A stretch of 24,334 bases of DNA, from positions 1-24,334 of the forward strand of contig JBOGFC010000077.1 of the NCBI GenBank assembly GCA_050742155.1, in the 5' to 3' direction. Position 1 is the first letter of the stretch, and every line of letters starts with the position of its first letter. The notes below the pieces were generated by a model. That model did not search any database, was not told the origin of the DNA, and was given only the letters and a program-made list of their open reading frames with translations. Positions 1 through 8,287 of this stretch are shown here, piece by piece. The position numbers and the translations under genes were made by a program. The DNA comes from JBOGFC01 sp050742155 (GTDB lineage: Bacteria > Actinomycetota > Acidimicrobiia > Spongiisociales > JALYHC01).

Positions 1-1818
1 CACGAGAAGCTGGGTGCCCACCTGGTCGGGGATGGCACTTACTTCGCGGTGTGGGCGCCCAACGCCCGGTCGGTCTCGTTGGTCGGGGACTTCAACGGAT
101 GGGACCGGGAGCGAGACTTGCTGCGGCCCACCGACTCAGGGATCTGGGAGGGCTTCGTGCCCGGAGTGGGCCAGGGCCAGGTCTACAAGTACGCCCTCGT
201 CTCCCATCACGGCGGCCATCTGGTGGAGAAGGCGGATCCCTTCGGGTTCCTGCACGAGGTGCCGCCCAAGACCGCCTCGGTGGTCTGGGACCTCGAGTAC
301 GACTGGGATGACTCGCAGTGGATGCAAGGTCGAGGCCGGCGCAACTCGCTGGACGCCCCCATCAGTATCTACGAGGTCCACCTGGGCTCCTGGCGAAGGG
401 TGCCGGAGGACGGCAAACGCCCTCTCTCCTACCGGGAGCTGGCTCCCCTGCTGGCCCAGCACGTGAGCCGGCTGGGCTTCACGCACGTGGAGTTCCTCCC
501 GGTGATGGAGCACCCCTTCTTCGGCTCCTGGGGCTACCAGACCACCGGCTACTTCGCCCCCACCAGTCGCTTCGGAACCCCCCAGGACTTCATGTACCTC
601 GTCGACCGGCTCCACCAGGAGGGGATCGGGGTGATCTTGGACTGGGTCCCTTCCCACTTCCCGGCCGACCAGCACGGGCTGGCCTACTTCGATGGGACCC
701 ACCTCTTCGAGCACGCCGATCCCCGCCAGGGCCACCACCCCGACTGGGGAAGCGCCATCTTCAACTACGGGCGCCACGAGATCTCCTCCTTCCTCATCTC
801 CAGCGCCCTCTTCTGGCTGGACCGCTACCACATCGACGGGCTGCGGGTGGACGCGGTGGCCTCCATGCTCTACCTCGACTACTCGCGCCGGGGAAGCGAG
901 TGGATCCCCAACCGCTACGGGGGCAACGAGAACCTGGAGGCGATCGAGTTCCTGCGCCGTCTCAACGCCGAGGTGTACCGGGCCCACCCCGAGGTGCAGA
1001 CCTATGCGGAAGAGTCGACCGCCTGGCCGATGGTCTCCCGCCCCACCTATGTGGGAGGGCTCGGCTTTGGCCTCAAGTGGGACATGGGCTGGATGCACGA
1101 CACCCTCCAGTACATGGCCAAAGACCCGGTGCACCGCACTTACCACCACGGGGAGATCACCTTCCGGATGCTCTATGCCTTCAACGAGAACTTCGTCCTG
1201 CCCCTCTCTCACGACGAGGTGGTGCACGGCAAGGGGTCCCTGCTCGCCAAGATGCCGGGAGACGAATGGCAGCGTTTCGCCAACCTGCGCCTCCTCTACG
1301 CCTACATGTACGCCCAGCCGGCCAAGAAGCTCCTCTTCATGGGAGGCGAGTTCGGCCAGCGGGAGGAGTGGCGCCACGACGAGAGCCTCGACTGGCACCT
1401 CGCCGAGCGCGGCCCGCACGCCGGCCTGGAGCGGCTGGTGGCCGACCTCAACCGCCTCTATCGGCAGGAGCCGGCCCTCCACGAGCTCGACCTCGACCCG
1501 GCCGGGTTCGAGTGGGTCGACGCCAACGACGCCGCCGCCAGCGTGCTGAGCTTCCTCCGCCAGCCCAGGTCGGCCACAGGACCGGTGCTGGCGGTCTGCA
1601 ACTTCACCCCGGTGGTCCGCCACGACTACCGGGTGGGGGTGCCGCATCCGGGCCGGTGGGTCGAGATCCTCAACAGCGACGCCGGGCACTACGGCGGGAG
1701 CGGCCAGGGCAACGGCGGAGGGGTGGAGGCCGAGCCCATCCCCCACCACGGGCGGCCCCACTCACTGCGCCTCACCCTGCCCCCGCTGGGAGCGCTGTTC
1801 TTGCACCACGACGGGTGA
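1..1818 (+). CDS. glgB: 1,4-alpha-glucan branching enzyme GlgB (5' end cut by window)
   Basis: This enzyme makes alpha-1,6 branches in glycogen (GH13 branching enzyme, cytoplasmic). The reading frame is open from base 1, beginning inside a typical GlgB CBM48 segment (HEKLGAHLVGDGTYFAVWAP), so the true start lies upstream of the window. The CBM48 domain is followed by the GH13 barrel. Visible family motifs are the nucleophile region GLRVDAVASMLYLDYSR, the acid/base region beginning EESTAWP, and LPLSHDEVVHGKGSLL with the conserved His-Asp pair. The C-terminal all-beta domain is present and the gene ends at TGA 1816-1818. About 605 codons are visible; full-length relatives are roughly 620-750 residues, so only an N-terminal part is missing. 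It is the only glycogen gene in view and lies 73 bp before the polysaccharide locus, and its link to that locus is probably positional. Confidence 0.96.
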   Translation, partial: HEKLGAHLVGDGTYFAVWAPNARSVSLVGDFNGWDRERDLLRPTDSGIWEGFVPGVGQGQVYKYALVSHHGGHLVEKADPFGFLHEVPPKTASVVWDLEYDWDDSQWMQGRGRRNSLDAPISIYEVHLGSWRRVPEDGKRPLSYRELAPLLAQHVSRLGFTHVEFLPVMEHPFFGSWGYQTTGYFAPTSRFGTPQDFMYLVDRLHQEGIGVILDWVPSHFPADQHGLAYFDGTHLFEHADPRQGHHPDWGSAIFNYGRHEISSFLISSALFWLDRYHIDGLRVDAVASMLYLDYSRRGSEWIPNRYGGNENLEAIEFLRRLNAEVYRAHPEVQTYAEESTAWPMVSRPTYVGGLGFGLKWDMGWMHDTLQYMAKDPVHRTYHHGEITFRMLYAFNENFVLPLSHDEVVHGKGSLLAKMPGDEWQRFANLRLLYAYMYAQPAKKLLFMGGEFGQREEWRHDESLDWHLAERGPHAGLERLVADLNRLYRQEPALHELDLDPAGFEWVDANDAAASVLSFLRQPRSATGPVLAVCNFTPVVRHDYRVGVPHPGRWVEILNSDAGHYGGSGQGNGGGVEAEPIPHHGRPHSLRLTLPPLGALFLHHDG

Positions 1819-1891
1819 GCGGGAGCCTCAGTCATGGGAACCCGGTCATGGGGCGGCTACGCTGCCGCGGTCACCTTCCCCAACACTTGGC

Positions 1892-3697
1892 ATGGAACCC
1901 ATCCCGCCACTCGAGCCCACCATCTTCGGGGCCATGTGGCGCTATCGGTGGCTGGTACTGGCAACCGTTGCGGTCTTCGCCGGTCTCGGACTCCTCTATA
2001 GCGCCAACCAGGCCCGCGTCTACGTGGCGAACGCGAGCCTCATCGTCGAGGACCCTCGCACCTCCAGCCCCTTCGAGCAGCCGAGCGGGCAACCGCAGCG
2101 CTACGTGGCCGACCAGGTGGAGATCCTGCGCTCGGCGGCCGTGGCCGAGCGGGCCGCCGAACTGGCCAACCAGGAGCTGCCCGAGGCCGGATTCGCTACC
2201 GAGGTCTTCCTCACCGGTGCCCAGGTGGTCGGGCGAGGGGACAGCGATCTCATCCAGATCAGCTTCGTGGCAGATGACCCCCGGATCGCCCAGGCGGGCG
2301 CCAACGCCCTGGCTCAGGCCTACCAGGACGTCCGCCGCTCCGAGGCAGCCAAAAACGCCTCGGCCGCACTGGAGCGTCTGGACGCCTCTCTCCAGGGGAT
2401 CGACTACGACCTGGCCTCCCTCCAAGCGGAGATCACCAGCGACCGGCCCGCCGACCAGTTCAGCGATCCGCTCAGGCAGCAGTTCGCCGACGCCATCGCC
2501 CGAGTGGTGGACCTGCAGGCCGAGCGGGCTTCCACCACCGATCCCGACCGCTTGGAGGAGATCCGTAGTGAGCTGGACGACTTGTTCCGCCAGTTCCAGA
2601 CCCTGCAGTTGATCCGCAACGTGGAGGCCCAGGAGCCCGGCTTGGCCGTGTTGCTCAACCAGCAGCAGGCGGCCATCGAGCGGAGAACCGAGCTGGCCGC
2701 CCGCCGGGACCAGATCGCCGTCGATGCCGAGCTGGCCTCGAGCGGGGTCACACTCTTCTCCCCGGCCCGCCTGCCCGCCCAACCGGTCGGTGGGGGGATG
2801 TTCCGCACTCTGGCGGTGGCCCTGGTGCTGGGTGCCCTGGCCGGGGCCGGGCTCGCTTACCTGCTGGCCCTGCGCCGGCGAACGTTCTCCAATCGGGCCG
2901 AGCCTCAGATGGTCCTCGGCGCCCCCCTGCTGGCCGAGGTACCTGGCTTCGCCGAGGAGGGCATCAAGTCCCAGGTGCCGGTCTGGACCGCTCCCACTTC
3001 GGCGGCGGCCGAGGCGTTCCGCTTCGTGGCCGCCGCCATCGATATCCAGGCGGCCGGGGCCGGCGCCACCTCCCTGGTCTTCGTGTCGGCGGCCCTGGGG
3101 GACGGGAAGACCACCGTCGTCGCCAACACCGCCATGGCGGCGGCCCGGGAAGGGAGTCGCGTGCTGATCATCGACACCGACTTCGGCAACCAGGCCCTGA
3201 CCCATCTCCTGCGCGGCGACGCCGAGCCGCAGCGCGGCCTGACCGAGGTGGTCGAGGCCGGATTGGGGTTGCGGGAAGCCGCCGAGACTGTGCAGCTGGC
3301 CGAAGACGTCCGGCTCACCCTGCTGGGCCGGGGCCGGCTAAGGGTGACGGCGGCCAACTTCTTCCGCGCCCCCGCCACCCAGCAGTTCTTCGAGCAGGTC
3401 GGCAGGGAGTTCGACCTGGTCTTGGTGGACACGCCTCCCCTGCTGCGGGTGGCTTACGCCAGCACGGTCGTCCGCTACGCCGATGCGGCGGTGGCGGTGG
3501 TCCCTCATGACAGCGACGTGGCCGACCTGGAAGAGCTGAGCGCCCGGCTCACCTTCATCGGCACGCCGGTCGCCGGGTACATCTACAACTTCGCTCCCCT
3601 GCGCCCGGAGGTCACCGCCTCGGAAGGCTCCCTGAAGGACATCCTCGGGGTGGGAGCCGAGGAACTCGCCCGCCGGGGAGCACGCCACAAGGGGTAG
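1892..3697 (+). CDS. Wzz/CpsD-type polysaccharide chain-length ATPase (BY-kinase-like)
   Basis: A membrane-anchored polysaccharide co-polymerase, 601 aa. It starts with a short cytoplasmic stretch and a first membrane helix at about residues 18-36. A long extracytoplasmic, coiled-coil-prone Wzz region follows, then a second helix at about 303-328. The C-terminal cytoplasmic P-loop domain has Walker A (GDGKTT, about 402-407), Walker A' (VLIIDTDF, about 424-431) and Walker B (LVLVDTPP, about 509-516), the order seen in bacterial tyrosine kinases of the Wzc/CpsD family. The usual C-terminal tyrosine cluster is absent: the tail after about residue 580 has no Tyr. Autophosphorylation as in Wzc is therefore doubtful, though chain-length control is still likely. 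ATG 1892 is chosen because it leaves a normal short N-terminus before helix 1; no strong Shine-Dalgarno is seen. It is the first gene of the polysaccharide locus. Confidence 0.9.
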   Translation: MEPIPPLEPTIFGAMWRYRWLVLATVAVFAGLGLLYSANQARVYVANASLIVEDPRTSSPFEQPSGQPQRYVADQVEILRSAAVAERAAELANQELPEAGFATEVFLTGAQVVGRGDSDLIQISFVADDPRIAQAGANALAQAYQDVRRSEAAKNASAALERLDASLQGIDYDLASLQAEITSDRPADQFSDPLRQQFADAIARVVDLQAERASTTDPDRLEEIRSELDDLFRQFQTLQLIRNVEAQEPGLAVLLNQQQAAIERRTELAARRDQIAVDAELASSGVTLFSPARLPAQPVGGGMFRTLAVALVLGALAGAGLAYLLALRRRTFSNRAEPQMVLGAPLLAEVPGFAEEGIKSQVPVWTAPTSAAAEAFRFVAAAIDIQAAGAGATSLVFVSAALGDGKTTVVANTAMAAAREGSRVLIIDTDFGNQALTHLLRGDAEPQRGLTEVVEAGLGLREAAETVQLAEDVRLTLLGRGRLRVTAANFFRAPATQQFFEQVGREFDLVLVDTPPLLRVAYASTVVRYADAAVAVVPHDSDVADLEELSARLTFIGTPVAGYIYNFAPLRPEVTASEGSLKDILGVGAEELARRGARHKG

Positions 3698-3720
3698 TCC
3701 ATGACTCTCTCCCGCCCATC

Positions 3721-4872
3721 GTGAGGGTGCTCCAGGTCCACACCCGCTACCGCCAGCCCGGGGGCGAGGATACCGTGGTGGAGGCGGAGGCCGACTTGCT
3801 GCGCGCGGCCGGCCACCACGTCGTGCAGTACCAGGCGGAGAACCCACCGAAGGACGGCGCGGCAGCCACCGCCCTGGCCCTCTCCGCCTGGAACCCATGG
3901 GCGGCCCGGCGCCTCCAGGCGGTGGCCGAGGAAGCCGGCCCTGACCTGGCGCACGTCCACAACACCTGGTACGCCTTGTCCGCCTCGATCCTGCGGGCTC
4001 TCCGGCGGTTGGGGATCCCGGTGGTGATGACCCTGCACAACTACCGCCTCATGTGCTCGAACGCCCTCCTCTTCCGGGACGGCCGCCCCTGCGAGGACTG
4101 CGTGGGCACCCACCCCTGGCATGGCGTGGTGCACCGCTGTTACCGGGGCTCGGTGCTGGCCTCTACGGCGGCGGCTACCGCCATCGCCCTCCACCAGGGC
4201 CTCCACACCTGGGAGCGGGACGTGGAGCTCTTCCTGGCCCTCACCGAGTTTGCAAGAGGGCGCTTCATTGCCGGCGGGCTGTCCGCCGAGCGTATCCGGG
4301 TCAAGCCCAACTTCGTCCCCGATCCCGGGCGCCGTCCCCGGCCGCCCTCCGCCTCCGCCACCCTGCTCTTCGTCGGCCGGCTCTCCCCGGAGAAGGGCAT
4401 CGATCGGCTGCTCGACATCTGGGAGGGGCTGCCCCACCATCCCTTCGAACTGGTGGTGGTGGGCGACGGACCCCTTCGTCCCTCCCTCGAGGCGAGAGCA
4501 GTCCCCGGGGTTCGCCTCCTGGGCCCCCTCGAGCGGGAGGAGGTGGGCCGCTGGATGCGGGAGGCCCGAGCCCTGGTGTTCCCCTCCCTCTGGTACGAGG
4601 CCCAGCCCCTGGTAGTGCTGGAGGCCCTGGCCGGCGGGCTGCCCGTGCTGGGTTCGGAGCTGGGGGCGGTCCCCGAGCTTCTCGAGGAGCTGGGCCCCGG
4701 GTGGACCGTCCCGCCTCAGGCCGGAGCGTGGGCCGAGGCGTTGCGTAGCCTCGAGGACGACCGGGAGGTGGAGGAAGCAAGCCGGCGGGCCCGGGCCACC
4801 TACGAGGCCCGCTTCACTCCTCAGGCCGGGTTGGCCCAGCTTGAGGCTGCCTACGCCTCGGTCCTCGGCTAA
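3721..4872 (+). CDS. GT4-family glycosyltransferase with cysteine-rich insert
   Basis: A cytoplasmic retaining glycosyltransferase of 383 aa (GT-B fold, GT4) that probably adds one sugar of the lipid-linked repeat unit. The N-terminal domain begins with the GT4 beta strand RVLQVHTRYRQPGGED. A Cys cluster follows at about residues 109-140 (HNYRLMCSN, PCEDC, HRCYRGS), characteristic of a subgroup of GT4 enzymes. The C-terminal half has LLFVGRLSPEKGIDRLLD and the donor-site EX7E motif EAQPLVVLE (Glu293/Glu301). GTG 3721 follows the previous stop by 23 bp; an ATG at 3701 meets a stop after seven codons and is excluded. Donor and acceptor sugars cannot be read from the sequence. Confidence 0.9.
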   Translation: MRVLQVHTRYRQPGGEDTVVEAEADLLRAAGHHVVQYQAENPPKDGAAATALALSAWNPWAARRLQAVAEEAGPDLAHVHNTWYALSASILRALRRLGIPVVMTLHNYRLMCSNALLFRDGRPCEDCVGTHPWHGVVHRCYRGSVLASTAAATAIALHQGLHTWERDVELFLALTEFARGRFIAGGLSAERIRVKPNFVPDPGRRPRPPSASATLLFVGRLSPEKGIDRLLDIWEGLPHHPFELVVVGDGPLRPSLEARAVPGVRLLGPLEREEVGRWMREARALVFPSLWYEAQPLVVLEALAGGLPVLGSELGAVPELLEELGPGWTVPPQAGAWAEALRSLEDDREVEEASRRARATYEARFTPQAGLAQLEAAYASVLG

Positions 4873-5017
4873 ACAGCTTGCCCCCCGCCACCGAGCGTGT
4901 TAGAAAGTCACGCACTGGCGCCCGAGAAGGCTAAGGCGGGCCATGGGGGGATCGTAGAAATCGCGACTGCCGTCGTCGCAGCTTTGCACCAGCGGCAGGC
5001 GATAGCGGAGGCTCGCC

Positions 5018-5998
5018 ATGGAACACGTTTTGGTCACGGGGGCAGCCGGCTTCATCGGCCACCACCTGGTCACCTACCTGAAGCAGCGTGGCTACTGGGT
5101 GCGGGGAGTGGACAGCAAGGTTCCTGAGTACACGGAGGTCGACGCCGATGAGTTCGAGATCCTCGACCTACGCCGCTGGGACGACTGCCTGCGCGCCACT
5201 CGGGGAATCGACCAGGTCTATGCCCTGGCCGCCGACATGGGAGGGATGGGATTCATCTCCCAGCACCACGGCACCATCCTCCACAACAACACCCTCATCG
5301 ACCTCCACACCCTGGAGGCCTCCCGCCTGAACGGGGTGTCCCGCTTCCTCTACACCTCCTCGGCCTGTGTTTATCCCGACTACCTGCAACTCGAGGCGGA
5401 CGTGACCCCGCTTAGGGAAGAGGACGCTTATCCGGCCGACCCCCAGGACGCCTACGGCTGGGAGAAGCTCATGGGCGAGCGGGCCTGCCGGTACTACGCC
5501 GAGGAGTTCGGGATGGAGACCCGGGTCGTCCGTTTCCACAACGTCTACGGCCCCTACGGGACCTTCGAGGGGGGACGGGAGAAGGCACCTGCCGCCCTCT
5601 GCAGGAAGGTGGCCCAGGCCCCGCCCGACGGGGAGGTCGAGATATGGGGGGACGGGGAGCAGACTCGCTCCTTCTGCTACATCGACGACTGCCTGGAGGG
5701 GATCTACCGAATCATGCACTCCGATCATCCGGGGCCGCTCAACCTGGGCACCGACCGCCTCGTGTCGATCAACGAGCTGGCCTGGATCATCATCGAGATC
5801 TCCGGTAAACGCGGGTTGCACCTCAGGCACGTGGCCGGCCCACAGGGGGTGCGGGGCCGCAATTCCAACAACACCCGGCTGCGGGAAGTGCTCGGGTGGG
5901 AGCCGGCCGTCCCCCTCGAAGCAGGGCTGGTCCCCACCTACCGGTGGATCGACAAGATGGTGCAACGGAGAGTCTTGGCGGCGGCCCCCGCCCGATGA
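5018..5998 (+). CDS. GDP-mannose 3,5-epimerase-like NAD-dependent epimerase
   Basis: An extended short-chain dehydrogenase of 326 aa. The Rossmann motif is GAAGFIG (residues 8-14). It strongly resembles plant GDP-mannose 3,5-epimerase (GDP-mannose to GDP-L-galactose or GDP-L-gulose): AADMGGMGFI, SSACVYP, PQDAYGWEK, FEGGREKAPAALCRK and GPQGVRGRNSNN are all family hallmarks. The catalytic residues are present as Cys117, Tyr146, Lys150 and Lys189. All four are offset by exactly 28 from the plant Cys145, Tyr174, Lys178 and Lys217, as I recall the Arabidopsis numbering. ATG 5018 is preceded by the ribosome-binding site GCGGAGG. The 145 bp before it is the largest gap in the left operon and could hold a promoter, although I cannot point to clear boxes. 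It probably supplies an unusual L-sugar nucleotide for the glycan. Another sugar-nucleotide epimerase activity cannot be excluded. Confidence 0.85.
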   Translation: MEHVLVTGAAGFIGHHLVTYLKQRGYWVRGVDSKVPEYTEVDADEFEILDLRRWDDCLRATRGIDQVYALAADMGGMGFISQHHGTILHNNTLIDLHTLEASRLNGVSRFLYTSSACVYPDYLQLEADVTPLREEDAYPADPQDAYGWEKLMGERACRYYAEEFGMETRVVRFHNVYGPYGTFEGGREKAPAALCRKVAQAPPDGEVEIWGDGEQTRSFCYIDDCLEGIYRIMHSDHPGPLNLGTDRLVSINELAWIIIEISGKRGLHLRHVAGPQGVRGRNSNNTRLREVLGWEPAVPLEAGLVPTYRWIDKMVQRRVLAAAPAR

Positions 5999-6002
5999 GC
6001 CG

Positions 6003-7388
6003 GTGAGCACCTCTCTCCCCCGGGTGGACGTACTCGGGGTGGGCATCAGCGCCATCACGATGTCGATGGCGGTCGACCAGATCGGCCGCTGGATCGAGTC
6101 GGGCCAACAGCACTACGTGTGTGTGACCGGGGTCCATGGGGTGATGGAATCGCAGTCCGATCCCGAGCTCCTTCGCATCCACAACCGATCCGGGCTGACC
6201 ACCCCCGACGGGATGCCCATGGTGTGGGCCTCTCGCTGGGCCGGGGCAGGGCAGGTGGAGCGGGTCTACGGGCCGGACCTCATGTTGGAAGTGTGTGACC
6301 GGGCCGCCGAACTTGGGTGGACCTCCTACTTCTATGGGGGGCGCGAGGGGGTGCCCGAGATGCTGGCGCTCCGGCTCTCGGAGAGATTCCCCGGGTTGAA
6401 GGTGGTGGGTACCCATTCCCCGCCTTTTCGGCCGTTGAGCGAGGATGAGGACCGCATGCTGGTCGAGCACATCAACCGGGCCGACCCGGACATACTGTGG
6501 GTGGGCCTGAGCACCCCCAAGCAGGAGCGATGGATGGCCTCGCACCTGGATCGGGTCCGGGCCCGGGTGCTCATCGGCGTGGGGGCGGCCTTCGACATCC
6601 ACGCCGGCCTCCTCCCCCAGGCACCGCGCTGGATGCAGCGATCCGGTGTCGAATGGCTCTATCGCCTGTACCAAGAGCCCGGCCGCCTATGGAGACGGTA
6701 CCTGGCCAACAATCCTCGCTTCCTGGCCAGGGTGGTGATGTCCCCGCCCCGCCTGCGCGGAGTCCCAAGGGTGACCCAACCGGCCCGTCGGCATGGGCGG
6801 GGGAGGCCCGGTGCCTTCGTGGTCCTGGTGGGGCCGGATGGGGCAGGGAAGACCAGCGTGGCCCGAGCCTTGGCCGACACGTTCAGCGGGCCCACCGCCT
6901 ACTTCCACTTCCGCCCTCCCCTGTTCGGTCCACTTCCATCCCGACCCCCCGGCCTGTCGGCCCCCCCACCGGGCAAAGGGCAGCCGGGTGGGCTGCCCTT
7001 GATCGGATGGTTGCGGCTGGCCCGCACTGTGGCCTGGTGCTGGGCCTCCTACCTGGGCCGTATCCTTCCTTCGTTGCGGGTGGGCGGGCTGGTGGTGGGC
7101 GACCGGTGGGGCTACGGGTATCTCGTACAGCCCCTGGCCCTGAAGTTCTACGGGCCCCCCTGGCTAGCGCAGGCCGCCGTCCGGGTTCTTCCCCGGCCCG
7201 ACCTGGTCGTCAACCTGGCGGCTCCGCCCGAGGTGATCCGCCACCGCAAGCAGGAACTGGCGGAGGACGAGATCCGACGAGAGTTGGAGGCGTGGAAGCG
7301 GCTCCCGGTGCCCAGACTGCGAACCTTCTCCACCGAGGATCCGCCCGAGGCCGTCGCCCGGGCCGTCTTGCAGCAGCTGGGCCGGTGA
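6003..7388 (+). CDS. WecG/TagA/CpsF glycosyltransferase fused to thymidylate-kinase-like P-loop domain
   Basis: A two-domain protein of 461 aa. Residues 1-250 are a GT26 transferase of the WecG/TagA/CpsF family, the type that adds N-acetylmannosamine or glucose-type sugars to undecaprenyl-linked intermediates. The conserved TTPDGMPMVW (Asp69 as likely base), YGPDLM and STPKQERWM motifs are intact. After a basic Pro/Arg linker (about 247-268) a second domain begins. It has a P-loop GPDGAGKTS (277-285), a DRWGYGYLV segment (from 367) in the position of the DRY-type motif of thymidylate kinases, and a terminal lid-like region with basic and acidic residues. GTG 6003 lies 4 bp after the previous stop, and the end overlaps the next gene by 4 bp. 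The second domain's substrate is unknown. A sugar- or lipid-phosphorylating role in the same pathway is inference. Confidence 0.88.
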   Translation: MSTSLPRVDVLGVGISAITMSMAVDQIGRWIESGQQHYVCVTGVHGVMESQSDPELLRIHNRSGLTTPDGMPMVWASRWAGAGQVERVYGPDLMLEVCDRAAELGWTSYFYGGREGVPEMLALRLSERFPGLKVVGTHSPPFRPLSEDEDRMLVEHINRADPDILWVGLSTPKQERWMASHLDRVRARVLIGVGAAFDIHAGLLPQAPRWMQRSGVEWLYRLYQEPGRLWRRYLANNPRFLARVVMSPPRLRGVPRVTQPARRHGRGRPGAFVVLVGPDGAGKTSVARALADTFSGPTAYFHFRPPLFGPLPSRPPGLSAPPPGKGQPGGLPLIGWLRLARTVAWCWASYLGRILPSLRVGGLVVGDRWGYGYLVQPLALKFYGPPWLAQAAVRVLPRPDLVVNLAAPPEVIRHRKQELAEDEIRRELEAWKRLPVPRLRTFSTEDPPEAVARAVLQQLGR

Positions 7389-8287
7389 ACGAGCTGTACA
7401 AAGACTTCCCGCCCGGCTGGGGGCACGTGAAGGTCCCCACCACCTCTCGTGAGGCGGCGCTGTCCGGCCTCACCCTGTACGCCGCCTGCCGGAGACGGGG
7501 TCTCTGGGCGCAGCGGTTGGCCTGGGCGGGCATCAGACTCGCCGGTCCGTGGGTCATCCCCGGGCGACGCCTCCCCTGGTCGCCGCCCATGGACACCGCG
7601 ATTTGGAGGGAGCTGCGCCGCCGCTGGAGGGACGAGTTGGGGGAGTTCGACTCCCTGGCCATCTACGAGCGAGCCCAAGCCTCCCGCCTCGGCCTGGCCA
7701 CTCTCTTGCTCGCCCAGGGCCGCCCGGTGGCCTTTGTGAAGCTCCGCTTGCACGCCTCGGCCGAGCTGGACTCGGAGGCAAGGGCTCTCCAGCTGATGTT
7801 GGGCGGCCGACCTGAGCCCTTCTCGGTTCCGCAGCTCCTGGGCACGGGTGCGTTCAGTGGGTGGCATTACCTGGCCTGCGCCCCGCTTCCGCCCGGAATC
7901 CACCACCCGGCCCACTCCCCGCCTCTGAAAAGCATCGTGGTCCGGATCGAGGAGGGCCTGGCCTCGCTCGAGCGCCCGGCCGGCACCCCTTCTCACTGGC
8001 GCCCCATGCACGGTGACCTCACCCCCTGGAACCTCCGTCGGGCTGGTCCGGAACGCCTGGTCCTCACGGACTGGGAGGAGGCCGGGTGGGGCCCCCCGGG
8101 CGCCGACGAGGTCCTCTACCGCACCGCCGAAGCGGCGCTCTGGCGACGGCGGGCGGGCGTCTCCGATCACATCGAGGCGGTCCGGTTCTGGCGGGAGAGG
8201 GTCGCCGCCCGTCCCCAAGACGACCGGGACTACCGTCTCACCCGACTGCTGTCCCGGGCGTTGGACCGCATGGAAGCCCAGTTGTGA
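7385..8287 (+). CDS. Aminoglycoside-phosphotransferase-like kinase
   Basis: A 300 aa protein of the APH/choline-kinase-like fold. The signature HGDLTPWN (residues 209-216) corresponds to the catalytic loop, and LTDWEEAG (227-234) to the metal-binding Asp motif. FVKLRLH (Lys119) is a candidate for the ATP-binding lysine. GTG 7385 overlaps the stop of the preceding gene in a GTGA. The frame is open much further upstream, but that part is antisense-like filler inside the TagA-kinase gene. The gene stands between a glycosyltransferase-kinase fusion and a polymerase, so it more likely phosphorylates a sugar, lipid or polyol of the glycan pathway than confers antibiotic resistance. This is inferred from position only. 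The substrate is unknown. Confidence 0.75.
   Translation: MNELYKDFPPGWGHVKVPTTSREAALSGLTLYAACRRRGLWAQRLAWAGIRLAGPWVIPGRRLPWSPPMDTAIWRELRRRWRDELGEFDSLAIYERAQASRLGLATLLLAQGRPVAFVKLRLHASAELDSEARALQLMLGGRPEPFSVPQLLGTGAFSGWHYLACAPLPPGIHHPAHSPPLKSIVVRIEEGLASLERPAGTPSHWRPMHGDLTPWNLRRAGPERLVLTDWEEAGWGPPGADEVLYRTAEAALWRRRAGVSDHIEAVRFWRERVAARPQDDRDYRLTRLLSRALDRMEAQL

Noticed and set aside
136..1761. Long minus-strand frame (541 codons) opposite glgB
   Set aside because: It is antisense to an intact branching enzyme, with Val/Gly/His-rich composition typical of a GC-rich shadow frame and no recognisable motif.
1871..3205. Minus-strand frame of 444 codons opposite the Wzz/CpsD gene
   Set aside because: It is the antisense shadow of a gene with clear Walker motifs and has no domain signature of its own.
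7385..8287. Reading the APH-like gene as an antibiotic-resistance phosphotransferase
   Set aside because: The HGDLxxxN and DWE motifs define only the fold. The gene is translationally coupled inside a glycan operon and matches no specific resistance enzyme that I recognise.
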